Positions 33,726 to 45,000 of a DNA stretch of 64,000 nt are shown here, one piece after another; positions within the stretch are counted from its first letter, which is position 1; each line of letters starts with the position of its first letter. Origin of the DNA: Fragilariopsis cylindrus CCMP1102 (taxonomy: Eukaryota; Bacillariophyta; Bacillariophyceae; Bacillariales; Bacillariaceae); contig FMBT01000376.1 of the NCBI GenBank assembly GCA_900095095.1, positions 124,001 to 188,000 on the forward strand, read 5' to 3'. The position numbers and the translations under genes were made by a program. The notes under the pieces were generated by a model. That model was given only the letters and a program-made list of their open reading frames with translations, did not search any database and had not been told where the DNA came from.

Positions 33726-35548
33726 ATGGCACCAATTCCAAAACAAAAATCCACGTCTAAAAAAGCACCACCAATGACTCCCACGGCCAAAGCCGAAGCA
33801 ACAGCCATGGCGACGGCAAAAGCTACTGCTGCTACGACTACTCCCAAAAGAACCACTACTACCCTGAAGCGACCTCAATCAGCGATCAGTACTACTAGTA
33901 ACACTACTACTAATAGTAACAGTAGTAGCATTGCTGCTGCTGGTGGACTACAAATCAAAAAACGTCCATATCGAAGAACGAAACGTCCAAAGAATTATTG
34001 TGATAAATCCACTGTAACGACTGTCACGACACCCACAGGAGTACAAACAGTTGATGGTCCTGGTTCAAATGGTATGATCGGTGTTGGTGATTGTTCTAAC
34101 GGTTTGAGTATGAATATTAATAGTATGAGTGGTAATCACGGGGGTATTAATCCATATGATGCTGTATTAGGTGAATGTGAAGATTTATTAAAAGCATCCA
34201 CAGAAGCACAACGATTAGGTAGATTAAAAATGGCATCCGCGTATCAACTGTTACTGCATCAAAGATTAATTGGATTAGGGAAACGATTTGATGGATCAGC
34301 AATGAAGGTGGAAATTCAAAAACAACAGCAACACAATCAAAAACAACAAGCGCAAGCGCAAGCGCAAGCACAAGTACAACAGGTGGCGGCGGCGAAACAA
34401 CAATTGCAGCAACAACAATTATTCCAACAGAAGAAAAAACAAAGGGTAGTAGCAGGAGCCGCAGGTTCTTCTTCTACTAATAATAATATGGCGGCAGCGG
34501 CGGCGGCTCGTACAAAAAGAAATAGCCCTCACAACAATAAGAAGAAAGGTAGTGAAAAAGTGCGTCCTCAAAATTATCATCCTCATCATCGCCATCAATA
34601 GAACCAATATCAACATCAACAGCATCATCTGGACAACATCAGCAACAACAACAACAGTCGTCATCGGAAGCAGCAAAAATAATAAAAGCAGAGGCGGCAG
34701 CGTCACTACTACCACCAACGGCATCAGCATCAGCAAAAGCAAAATCATCGTCAGAAGTTGTAGTAGTACAACCTGATGAAGAAGAAGTTCCAACAGCTGC
34801 TGCATTACAACAATTACGTTCTATATTACCAGGGAATTTAGAAATGGATGCTAGTATGATGGAACATTTAGCAAAAGCTGCTGTTGAATTACATCATCAA
34901 CGACGTACAGGATTAAAAAAAGAAGCACCATCGACAACAGTTCAAGCAACAACAACAACAACAACAACAGACGAAACAACGATTGAAGAAGCGAATAACA
35001 ATGGTAATAATAAAAAGTTATCATCTGTTGCATGGACGGCATCAGAAATGATGATTGTTAACCAGGCATTGAATGAGGGGAAAGATCCATATGCTATTGC
35101 TTCTTCTACTTTATTACCTACTAAAACGGTATTACAAATTAAGGCATTCGTTGAGAATGTTACATCAGTAAGAGCTCCAGTGGCAACTACAGCGGATACT
35201 AGTACCAAAGATTCTTCCACTTCAAAAAATAGTCCACATTCAGCAAAAGTGACAGTGTTGGCGGCAGCAGTGTCAGCGCCAGCGCCGGCGACATCAACCG
35301 TCAAACAAGATCCCACCACCACCACCAAGTTGTCCAATACTGATGTTAACAATAGCGTTGTCGATGATACTGCGCCACCTCCTCCTCCTATTACGCCAAA
35401 CAAAAGAGGAGGGCGTGGTCGTAAACCGCCAACTACAGCAATGAATACCGTTCCTAATATTACTATGGATGTCAGGGCCTTATTGAGACGCGCAAACACT
35501 ACCAAAGATACTGCTAAAGATGGTAATGATAATGGTGGGGGAGAATAA
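33726..35548 (+). CDS. Nuclear low-complexity protein with SANT-like and AT-hook motifs (one frame break)
   Basis: The ATG at 33726 (MAPIPKQKS) is preferred; the open frame from 33621 has a hydrophobic leader unlikely for a nuclear protein. Order: Ala/Thr/Lys-rich N-terminus, basic patch KKRPYRRTKRPKNYCDK, a conserved helix pair (NPYDAVLGECEDLLKAS, MASAYQLLLHQRLIGLGKRF), Gln runs, and a second half with SVAWTASEMMIVNQALNEG plus LPTKTVLQIKAFVENV, which reads like a SANT/Myb-type domain. An AT-hook (RGGRGRKPPT) lies near the C-terminus. The first frame stops at 34601. The second frame is open from 34556, and a shift of one base in the A run at 34555-34559 joins them. A chromatin or transcription role is inferred. 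Confidence 0.65.
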
Positions 35549-35689
35549 AGATGATAATGATAATGATGTTGGTAGAGAAGAAGAAGAAATAGCAATGGCA
35601 ACATGAACGTGATATTTCAATAGCTAGAGGAAAACTATATGTTATCTTACATATCATAAATAGTATAATATAATATAATATAATTCTTT

Positions 35690-38092
35690 CTATAAGATTT
35701 TCATCTTCTCTCGTTGTCGTTCGATATCTTCGTCGTTCATAACGATTTGAAAGATGTGGATCAATTTTTTATCTCCAGTTTGTACGGCATAGTCATATGC
35801 TGTTTTTCCGTTGATATCCAACGGTCCATCAGCAGCCCCATCATTACCACAACCTTCCATGGAAATTATATCATCATTATCTCTGTGTTCTCGATCGTAC
35901 CACTGTTTCAATACACGCATTTCAACCAACAACCAATGACATGTAAACAATTGATTATTCATAGCGGCAAGATGTAAAGAAGTTCTACATTGTTCGTCTT
36001 TTGCTTCGACCATGGCCGCACAATAATGATAATGATGATGAGTACTCCCTAAGCTCATTTGGCGTAAACCTTCGGTATCCCCGTTAGATGCTAGCTGTAG
36101 TACGCGTTCTTGGTAGATGCTGGAATTTTTGTTTTCATCGTTGTCGTCCGCGTCTACATCGTCAACATTGGCATCATCGAACCAATCATGCTCTTGAATT
36201 ACTCTACGAATATGGTCATCTAAATCGCCATCGAGATGAGGACCAATCCCTCGTCTTCGTAATGTTTGGACTAACGAAGGAATTGCAGACGGGCGAACTC
36301 CAGCAAAACCATTGTATTCTGCGTGCTCATCACCACTCGATTGTAAGATTAGTTTCGGATTATGCCAAACTTGTGCGGACTTTCTTGACGATTCAACTAT
36401 CGGAACAGTTCGATTCAATGTTTCTCTCCACCAATTGGTAAGTGAGGCATCGATCGATGATTTTAGTAACCATTTCGATAAGAGAGGACCATCAGTTAAC
36501 GCTTGGTTAGCACCCTGTCCCTTGAAAGGAGACATTGAATGCAAAGCATCACCACACACGACCAATCGAGGCTGTCGAAGCTTCGAAGATTGGCTACCAC
36601 CACCAGATTTGTTGCCATTTCTCCCAGCACTATGTCCGACGATCAAATCTTCGTAAACTTGGCGTGGATTACGATCCATTAAATCCGTTCCCCAAATCAT
36701 TTCAATTGGTGTAGAATGAACTAAATCCAAGACAGGAGAATGCCAGGATTTAAATGTTCGAAGAACGTATTCTCGAAGAGACTTAGCATCCAAGGATGAT
36801 GGTGATGCGGTCTTCCTGTCAGTTGAAAAAGACAGTTGCCACATGATCCGATGCTTATTAGTAGTTTTCTTATCCCTTTTTGCATTGTTGTTATTGTGAC
36901 TGCTATTGAAATCAAATCGATCCGAATGATATGGCATAGTAAACAATCGATGACCTTTCGTGTCTATGGTGTAGAAACCACGTTCACTCAGTAACGGATG
37001 ATCAATGCCATCCGCGATACCCAAAATAAGGCGGACTCCCATGGGGCGTAGTCCATACCGTTTGGGCGATTCCCGAATGCTAGGAAGTGGTGGCGGCGAT
37101 GGTGAAGTAAGAGGAATCCCAGTATTCCTATTATCAGATAGTAGTGACGTTAGCGCTAGCGTTGGCGCCGATGATGATTGAGATTCAAGCATCATTTCTT
37201 CCTCCTCTGCAATTTTAGTGTTGTATAATTGTTGCAGGACAGATGAGCGTATGCCATCAGCTGCAACTAACAAGTCAGCTGTAGTATTTAAAATAACGTT
37301 CGAATCTCCAGAATTGGAAAATCGTATATGGTATTGTTGAGTCACTTCATCCCATTTATAATCGACGAGAGAATGATTCCAATGAACAGCAATGATGGGT
37401 TCCTTGTCGATAATGCTGCCAGCGTTGTAACTAAGGTTATCTTTTTCTTGTTGTTCTTGTTGCGTTTGCAGTAATTTTTCGTAAAGAATCCGTCTTAAGA
37501 CTTTGCGAGGGACCCGTAAATTCCCTCTTTGACCATACCCTCGACGACGACGACGACGACAGCTGCCTGCTGAAGACGACGTCGATGAATCGAAAAAAGC
37601 ATTCCCAAAATAACCAATCGGGGTTCCGTAATTTATTTTTGTTTTTGAGCTGTCATTTTCGTCGTCGTGTCGTTCCTCCTGTTCTTCATCGTTTTCTTTA
37701 GATACCAATTCTTCTTGTTCTTCTTCTTGTCGAAATAAATAATGTGATCGACTTGGACAATCATGCTGAGCGACTGTTTCTAATATACCAAGATTCGATA
37801 ATGGACCCTTTGGATTGTATGTTAACGTTAGGCCATATCCTTCCTTTTGATAATCAAGGGAAGGATCGCGTTCGTATACCTCTATGTGACGAAATCCAGC
37901 TCGTCTCAATGATAATGCCACCGACAAACCAGCAAGTCCAGCGCCTACTATCACAACTTTCGACGCCACAGGATCGAGACGTTGACGTTTGCCTGCTCGC
38001 AGTCGTCGCTGTTGATTTCTTGTTTCATCATTGCCTTTTCTACTCCTTCTACTACTGTTTGTGTCTGTGATGTCACTATTGGTGTTGATCAT
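35690..38092 (-). CDS. FAD-dependent monooxygenase fused to ankyrin repeats (800 aa)
   Basis: The enzyme belongs to the aromatic-hydroxylase/PHBH-type flavin monooxygenases. The dinucleotide-binding GXGXXG motif is VVIVGAGLAGLSVAL (about residues 46-60), with the ribose-binding acidic residue in IEVYERD. The mid motif is LLVAADGIRSSV (DG motif), and the second FAD motif is RLVVCGDALHSMSPFKGQG with GD and the P-F-x-G-Q-G end. An Arg-rich RKVLRRILYEKLL helix precedes the insert. The last 150 residues contain ankyrin-type repeats: CRTSLHLAAMNNQLFTCHWL and DINGKTAYDYAVQTGDKKLI. Substrate unknown. No signal peptide, so cytosolic. Single exon. The 3' end is 141 bases from the convergent nuclear-protein gene. 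Confidence 0.85.
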   Translation of the reverse strand: MINTNSDITDTNSSRRSRKGNDETRNQQRRLRAGKRQRLDPVASKVVIVGAGLAGLSVALSLRRAGFRHIEVYERDPSLDYQKEGYGLTLTYNPKGPLSNLGILETVAQHDCPSRSHYLFRQEEEQEELVSKENDEEQEERHDDENDSSKTKINYGTPIGYFGNAFFDSSTSSSAGSCRRRRRRGYGQRGNLRVPRKVLRRILYEKLLQTQQEQQEKDNLSYNAGSIIDKEPIIAVHWNHSLVDYKWDEVTQQYHIRFSNSGDSNVILNTTADLLVAADGIRSSVLQQLYNTKIAEEEEMMLESQSSSAPTLALTSLLSDNRNTGIPLTSPSPPPLPSIRESPKRYGLRPMGVRLILGIADGIDHPLLSERGFYTIDTKGHRLFTMPYHSDRFDFNSSHNNNNAKRDKKTTNKHRIMWQLSFSTDRKTASPSSLDAKSLREYVLRTFKSWHSPVLDLVHSTPIEMIWGTDLMDRNPRQVYEDLIVGHSAGRNGNKSGGGSQSSKLRQPRLVVCGDALHSMSPFKGQGANQALTDGPLLSKWLLKSSIDASLTNWWRETLNRTVPIVESSRKSAQVWHNPKLILQSSGDEHAEYNGFAGVRPSAIPSLVQTLRRRGIGPHLDGDLDDHIRRVIQEHDWFDDANVDDVDADDNDENKNSSIYQERVLQLASNGDTEGLRQMSLGSTHHHYHYCAAMVEAKDEQCRTSLHLAAMNNQLFTCHWLLVEMRVLKQWYDREHRDNDDIISMEGCGNDGAADGPLDINGKTAYDYAVQTGDKKLIHIFQIVMNDEDIERQREKMKIL

Positions 38093-38860
38093 ACTTGTAG
38101 TTATCGTATTTATTGTTAACCTTATATCTTATTTCGAATGCCTTGCACATCCGACAACAAATTGAGTATTGCTCATTTTCAACTTTTTACGTTGTTTGTG
38201 TTTTTTTAGCGTATGATTGCCATCACATAAAGAATTGCTGGACAGCGCAGATCACAAAATTGAGCGAGAATACCTACTTTCTCTAACCCTCCAATCAACG
38301 AAACAATTTTCGGCAACTTCAAGATATGTCTTACTATCCTTTGTTTATTGTACACCCTCCTACCATGCTGCTGTGCACCATCTTGTTTGTCAAACTGGTA
38401 GATAGGTTGGGGCTTCACCTGATTTCTTGTGCCATTCTTTGTTGGTGGTTCTTCCAACATATATTATATACATACAGTTCCATAGTATAGTGTAGTGTAC
38501 AACTCAAGTATGTTGAAGGATATAGACCAAATAAAAGTGGGTCTATTTGAGTTATTCATAATTCTATCCTGAGTAACTATTATATATCATTATCTCTATT
38601 AAACTAGCTACCTGACATTTCTTTCTGCCGGTATGTAGCGCCTACGTTTTGAATAAGCAACACTTTTGATCTCTCTAAACAACAGACAGATAGACAGACA
38701 GACACACACATAGAGAGAGAGAGAGAGAGCAGCAGAGACATAAACTTTTGATCCCATTCATTAATACAAGTAGAGTATTACTGCAATTTCAACATATGCA
38801 GTGGTTATGTATAGTAGTTAAACTTTATCCTTCTGTCTGTTGTGTCCTTATTAACAGCTT
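38093..38860. other. Intergenic
   Basis: About 770 bases with a GA tract (about 38713-38730) preceded by a (CAGA)n tract. Overlapping frames near 38206-38460 are unsupported. Confidence 0.45.
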
Positions 38861-39160
38861 TTAAAATGATGCTCCTATTGTAACTGGCGTAATGACAATG
38901 CGGTCACTTCTTGAGAACGTAATGCCGATGGCGATTATACCAGCAATAACAATTAGAGCCACAAATAGAACCATCCAACTGATGCGTCTTTTTTTCGCAT
39001 CTTCCAAGTCAACAAACTGAGCCTCTGCTCGAGTCTTTTCACTCGTCATTGTCGATCTTACTGTCGGAACTGTGTTCAATTCCTCTTCCAAGAGTGTCGG
39101 ATCTTCCACATCAGAAGCAAGCCGAACCTTTACGTGAGCCTTTGCATTAGTCGCCATCAT
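38861..39160 (-). CDS. Small single-pass membrane protein (99 aa), 5' part duplicated
   Basis: The frame gives an acidic N-terminal half (LASDVEDPTLLEEELNTV), a KKRR patch, one membrane helix (WMVLFVALIVIAGIIAIGI) and a short tail, the layout of a small tail-anchored or type II protein. Just upstream (39157-39229) a diverged copy of the segment encoding ASDVEDPTLLEEEL is present (ASGVEDPTVVEEEF). It is out of frame by one base, so the ancestral protein was probably longer. The family is not recognised. Confidence 0.45.
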   Translation of the reverse strand: MMATNAKAHVKVRLASDVEDPTLLEEELNTVPTVRSTMTSEKTRAEAQFVDLEDAKKRRISWMVLFVALIVIAGIIAIGITFSRSDRIVITPVTIGASF

Positions 39161-39229
39161 CGATCTTACTTTGGAACTGTGCTAAATTCTTCCTCCACGA
39201 CTGTCGGATCTTCCACACCAGAAGCAAGT
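39047..39229 (-). repeat. Tandem duplication of about 75 bp within and upstream of the small membrane protein gene
   Basis: Copies at 39047-39122 and 39157-39229. Both read on the minus strand to similar acidic peptides; the upstream copy has a one-base deletion. Confidence 0.7.
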
Positions 39230-39401
39230 TGGAGATTATATTACACGTCAGATGCAAATCCAGCTACGGTGGTCAGATCTGTTTCGCTATTACCCCTGGA
39301 TGTGTATTCAATTATTCCATAGAAATTGAGGCTCACCTAAGTTAGCGTGGTCCTCCATCCACTAAAAGTACGGAAGCAAAAGCCGCACGATTGATATATA
39401 T

Positions 39402-39692
39402 TATTGGGAATAACTTAGTTTCATACCGATTACGACATTACTACAAGTAACATCCGGGTTACTTGATATAGTCAATCCTCACTGATAGCGTATCGATGAT
39501 CTCTGGCAGTCAAAACAGCCACTGTATCAACCACCACTGTTATCACTCTTAATTCAAACCCTAATTTTATAAGCGTATAAGGAAGTAGTTTATTAAGAAA
39601 TATTCATTGTTGTGGTCCTATAGTAATTGATATCTAATCCAATAGAGTCAATATATTAGCATATACTGTAGCGTAATAATTGAATTCCATCA
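39402..39692 (+). repeat. 5' LTR (291 bp)
   Basis: Base-for-base identical to 45999-46289 by reading. Confidence 0.95.
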
Positions 39693-39707
39693 GTTTGAAT
39701 TAAGAGT
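39693..39707 (+). other. Primer-binding position, complementary to own LTR
   Basis: GTTTGAATTAAGAGT directly after the 5' LTR is the exact reverse complement of 39545-39559 inside the LTR (and its copy in the 3' LTR). It could be primed by folding of the element's own RNA. Alternatively it pairs with a tRNA fragment: ACTCTTAAT resembles the anticodon loop of tRNA-Lys(CUU) as I recall it. Confidence 0.6.
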
Positions 39708-39773
39708 CGGAGTTAGACATCGTAAGGTATACCAACGAAATCTTAACTGTACACATTATAAGGACTATCCATA

Positions 39774-42017
39774 ATGTCTACAACCAGTACAACTGGTACT
39801 ACCGGAGGTACCCCGTCCACAGGTACTGATGGTGGAAGCGCTAAAGCAGCAGCGCGAAAGAAGAAGAACAACAACAAGAAGAAGAATAAAGCAGCGAAAG
39901 GACGTAAATCGTCATTCAATGGTTCACAACCAGAAGGGAGTGTTTTATTCAAATATGTAATAGAAGATAACTCAAATCAAGCAACTCAACTGCGTGACCT
40001 AATTGAAATCCTACCAGTCTTTGCCACGAGCTACCCACTATGGCCATCTTCCATCAGGAACATGGTACGATTAGATCCAGATAAATATCTTACTAAGCGT
40101 CCTAACGCTATCGATGAAGGATATGCCAAGCTGGTTGAAACAATGGGTGCCGATGGTAAAGCTGATGGAGGAAAGAAGGTCATATACACTGACCCACTTA
40201 AGCACGAGAGTGCAATGGACCACTGGAAGTTGAAAGTGAAGACTGAAACTGATACGATGGAAAAATACAAGTTAAATGGCTCCAACTTATTTGAGATTAT
40301 TAGAGGACAACTCGACGACCCAGTACTAGGTAAACTAGCACATGATCCAGAGTATCAGAAGGCACTTGTAAGCCAATGTCCAATCGAACTGTTAACTTTG
40401 TTGAAGTCAGCATGCAGCCTAGGTGACGGCAGTACAGTAAACCCGAAGCTCGCAAGGCTCCAATTATTCCGAAAATCAGTTTCATTCCAACAGAAGCCTA
40501 GGCACAAGAACGTGTCTATGGAAACATCTAAATACAAACGAACCTTTGAAGTGCACATCGACAGTGTCATGGAGAAGGCTGGATTGTTTGCATTTGGGAC
40601 TTCATGGTGGGATCCATTTTTAAAAGCAGATGGCCAATCCCTAGCAACGTTTATTGCTATGGATGTTGCTAATCAAAACAAATATAATGCTTTAGTTAAA
40701 GATGAAATTATTGGTATGTTAATGATAGAAGGATGCGATTCGGAAGGACTCAAGAACCATTTGAAAAATGAGTATAAGATTAATGGAAAGATTGATTGCT
40801 ATCCCACCACGTCTTCGAAAGCAGCAGACCTCATTGATTCGTATATTGAGGTAGGTGGTAACAACAACAACAAGAATCAAAACACAACTAACAATGATAA
40901 TGAAGATGAACAAGTGGCTGGTATTCATGCTACTGATCAATCCGATGAATCGCAAAGCAATGATACAATTATTCCTGAAGAACAACCTGATGAAGCAATG
41001 CATGCAGCCCTCGCGGCTGTACAGGCTGGAGGACCGGAAGACCCCAACTACTACTCTCCACTAGAGATCGATGATATTGACTTTGAATCGGAACAAGTAG
41101 CTGGTATTCATGTTGCAGTGACCACTCGTGACGAATCAGAAGACGAATCAAGTGGCGCTTCAAGTTCATATCACTTATCAGATCATTACTATTGCCCTTC
41201 AGATGATAGTGATGATACCTCAAGTAGTGAAACTAACGATTCAAGCCAAGGCAGTGGTATGCCTGGACTCCGTATTCGGAATGCTGACGACTCATCCTCT
41301 AGTGATGACTCATCAACCGGCGACTTTTACCCTATTCTAGATAGTGGTAGTACCAATCACATAACTCCAAGCGTCCGTTCTGTTCGTGACCATCGTGATC
41401 CCATTGGGTTCGATTTCGATACCTTTGATCAACACATCAAGGCATTGACAACTGATCCTGCTGAATCTTCCATCGTTGATTCGATAGTCGATGATATGGT
41501 TCCAGTCAGGGGAATTGAACGCAGTGTCTTTAAAGTCCCATCAGCATTGAGGTCAGCCATCGGCTCATCCTCTTGCCTTCATCAATCACAACCTTCTACG
41601 ACCATGTTTCCACCGGTGCCAAGCATCGTCATCACTAATGACCAAGATGATATCAATGATCAAGATGATATCAATTCACAATTGGCAGAACCAGTTGTTG
41701 AACGCATCGACCCTGCGGGTCGTGTGCCAGTTAGAGTCCAACAAGAGCAATTTGTACACATGGACGACATTGTTTGTAACAAAACCACGTTGATTGATAT
41801 AGCTGGAGAGCCGACCAACAACTGGGTACAGTTCGTTGAATCTAGACGTTCTTTCCCCATTCAAGTAACTCGAACTCATCGAGTTGTACAGGTTACTAAA
41901 GCTTCATTAACATTGTCGCTAGATATCCCCAACGCTTATCTTAACTACTACCCTAAAAGAGTAGGAGTGACCAAAAGCCGAATTGATCCACCGGATTTTC
42001 GGCAGGGCGAGAACTAA
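39774..42017 (+). CDS. gag: Retrotransposon Gag-like ORF1 with protease-like motif (747 aa)
   Basis: The N-terminus is Thr/Gly-rich, then a Lys run (residues about 28-45), then the helical capsid-type region (PLWPSSIRNMVRLDPDKYL and ATFIAMDVANQNKYNALVKD). Acidic Ser/Asp-rich linkers follow. No CCHC zinc knuckle is visible. At residue 523 there is a DSGSTNH motif (YPILDSGSTNHITP) like the copia protease active site. The final 220 residues are unassigned. The stop is at 42015-42017. The pol frame is open from 41987, overlapping by about 30 bases in the -1 frame. Confidence 0.85.
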   Translation: MSTTSTTGTTGGTPSTGTDGGSAKAAARKKKNNNKKKNKAAKGRKSSFNGSQPEGSVLFKYVIEDNSNQATQLRDLIEILPVFATSYPLWPSSIRNMVRLDPDKYLTKRPNAIDEGYAKLVETMGADGKADGGKKVIYTDPLKHESAMDHWKLKVKTETDTMEKYKLNGSNLFEIIRGQLDDPVLGKLAHDPEYQKALVSQCPIELLTLLKSACSLGDGSTVNPKLARLQLFRKSVSFQQKPRHKNVSMETSKYKRTFEVHIDSVMEKAGLFAFGTSWWDPFLKADGQSLATFIAMDVANQNKYNALVKDEIIGMLMIEGCDSEGLKNHLKNEYKINGKIDCYPTTSSKAADLIDSYIEVGGNNNNKNQNTTNNDNEDEQVAGIHATDQSDESQSNDTIIPEEQPDEAMHAALAAVQAGGPEDPNYYSPLEIDDIDFESEQVAGIHVAVTTRDESEDESSGASSSYHLSDHYYCPSDDSDDTSSSETNDSSQGSGMPGLRIRNADDSSSSDDSSTGDFYPILDSGSTNHITPSVRSVRDHRDPIGFDFDTFDQHIKALTTDPAESSIVDSIVDDMVPVRGIERSVFKVPSALRSAIGSSSCLHQSQPSTTMFPPVPSIVITNDQDDINDQDDINSQLAEPVVERIDPAGRVPVRVQQEQFVHMDDIVCNKTTLIDIAGEPTNNWVQFVESRRSFPIQVTRTHRVVQVTKASLTLSLDIPNAYLNYYPKRVGVTKSRIDPPDFRQGEN

Positions 42018-45000
42018 AACACTCTGTGTTCTCTTCGCCCATACCAACAGATTCGCCGGATAGGCCGTACAGGGAGGATGACAAGTCATCCATTCTTCCA
42101 ATACTAGATGCATCTACAGCTCTAATACGATTAGCATACGCTTTCGGAAATGTCACATTTGATCCTGATGATACAAGCAATACCACTACCCATAGTTTAC
42201 TTCCTCATCTTCAGCTTACAGCCAAAGCTAAGAAAGTAAGGAGTGTGGGCGATACAAAAGTACACAGAGGTAGCATACCTCTTAATACACTTGTACTGGA
42301 TAGTGGAGCTACTGTCAACTTGATGAACAATCCAGATTTCCTTACGAATATTAGATCAACGTCAAAAGCAATAACCATACACTGTGGAGGGGCAACTGTC
42401 TCTAACAACCAAGTCGGAGACATCTGTAACGAGCTTAGGAACCTTCCTTTACCTCACACAGGTTATTTCTTTCATCCAACTGGGGTGGCAAATCTCTTAT
42501 CACTTGCACGTGTATCAAAGGAACATCGAGTCTTCCTTGATACGTCCATAGAAAATGCATTTTATGTTTATGATGATGATGATAACTATATCAAGTTTGA
42601 GTTGAATGACAACAACCTGTACTGCCTACATGTAGACGATGGCACGTCGCCACACGTCTTCCTCACCACAGTAGGGAACAAATCCAAAACCTATTCAGAC
42701 CTTGATGTGCGCAGAGCCACACTCGCAAGAGACATACAGAATCGGCTTGCCTTGCCATCTGATGTCGACCTAGCCAATTCACTTGAGAATGGAACCATAC
42801 CTGAATGTGGTATCAACAGAAGAGACATTCGAATAGCCAAGGATATCTTTGGTCCCAATGGAAACTCACTGGAAGGAAAGACAGTACAGAGGAAAAGCAA
42901 GCTCGCACGTAGCGATGAAGTCATGGATCTACCAAAAAGCATAGTCGATGAGTACACCAAAGTAACTCTAGGCATAGATGTAATGCATGTAAACGGAAAC
43001 AAGTTCCTAATTGCTATATCAGAGCACATTGGCTACATACAGACTATTGCAATAGCAACCAAATCTGAAACTAGCTTCCTCTTTGGAATCAAGAAAATGA
43101 TATCACAATATCAACTACGAGGTTTCAAAGTAGTACACATACTAGGAGACAATGCATTCGAATGTTGCAGATCAACCCTTGAAGCAAATCCGTATAACAT
43201 CAAACTAACGACATGTGACAAGGACGGACACGTACAGATTATTGAGAGAGGAATTAGATTTGTTAAAGATAGAACCCGCGGAATTAGAGCCATGATGAGG
43301 ACCCTCAAGTTTAAACAACTCCCACGTAGATTTCTGATTGAAGTCATATACAAGACTGTTATCTTAATCAACTCCCTTATGAGAAAGGGAGGAGTGAGCC
43401 AATTCTTATCTTCAAGAGAAATAATAACCGGAAAGAAACTAAGACTACCTCCACATGAAATAGGGCAATTTGTACATGCCTCAGTTGGTGAAACTAGCAA
43501 CATGACTGATGAATATCGAACGTTTGAATCACTATATATCGGACGCAATGATAATGGCAGCGGACACTACGTGTTTGATATAAGAACTGGATGCAGGAAA
43601 TCTGTACCTCGAGTTACGCCATTACCTATGCCACAAAGAGTAACTGATCGAATCAATGCTATGGGGTTACATGATAAACAACCTGAAGGCATTGTGATAG
43701 GAGACAGAAATGATCAACAGACAGTGGACGATTTTAACATTGGTCTTGATGAAAATGAAGAAGATATCGATGATGCTACTGACGCGTCATTTGATCCAAT
43801 AGAAGACAATGATATTGAAGAAGCAGGTGATCATAACGTCGTGGACTATGCAGAAGATGATAATCAGTTCGAACACTTCCCTGAAAATGATGAGGAATCA
43901 ACAGTTGAAAGTGAAGAAGCAGGAGTGCCTGTGGACAACGAAGATGATGACGATCCCATGCTTGAAGAATTAGATAATAACAACGAAGATAACGATAACA
44001 ATATAACTGATGATGAGTCTAATGAAGACTATGTTATGGAAGATGTTGATGAATCAGATGATGATAATGACGTTAGCAGTAATGATGATGATACACCACG
44101 CGGACTAGACAACACTCTAGATGGGCCGCACTGGAACAACTGTATACACACACAATACTGCATGTCAGTGATCTCTGGTTATGGCAATTTAGAAGCCACA
44201 TTGTCAACACCACAATACGGATTTCAAAAAGGACTGAAAGTGTTTGATAAAGAAGGCTACAAGGCTACTATTAAAGAATTGGACACTAATCTTATCGGTC
44301 GAAACGTTATTGACATGCTTCCACCGGAAGCAATCACCCAAGATATATTTAAGATGTCATTGGGTTATCTTATGTTCCTGAAGAGGAAACGTTGTGGAAA
44401 GATCAAGGCACGAGGATGCGCTGATGGTCGACCCCAACGCGAGTACATCACTATAGATCGATCGAGTTCACCAACTGTTGCTAATAATGCCCTATTTGCT
44501 TCATGTTTAGTCGATGCTATTGAAAAGAGAGCAGTTGCCATATGTGACATCCCAGGTGCGTTCCTACAGGCTGACTGGCCACAGGATGAACCATGTTACA
44601 TCAGATTTGAAGGAATTATGGTCGATATGATATGCCAAATTGAACCCAAATACCTTGATAATGTTAAGCACAACAAGCACCGCACACGAAAGTGGATGGT
44701 TGGTAAGCTTACCAAGGCAATCTATGGCACGCTGCTTGGAGCCCGACTCTTCTATGATAAACTAAGAGGTCTCTTAGAAAGCTGGGGCTTCATTATTAAT
44801 GACTACGATGAATGTACGTTCAACAAGATGGTAAATGGTAAACAACTCACTGTTCAGTTTCATGTGGATGATTTAAAAATATCACACATGGATGAAATAG
44901 TTATCAAAGATATGGTTAAAGATTTGAATGGAATCTTTGGCACAAATGGTACATTACTTGAAGCAAGTTATGGTAAAATACATGAATATTTAGGTATGAC

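Noticed and set aside
39393-39402. LTR starting with canonical TG
   Set aside because: The right copy is preceded by TG (45997-45998) but the left copy is preceded by AT, so shared LTR sequence begins at TATTGGG.
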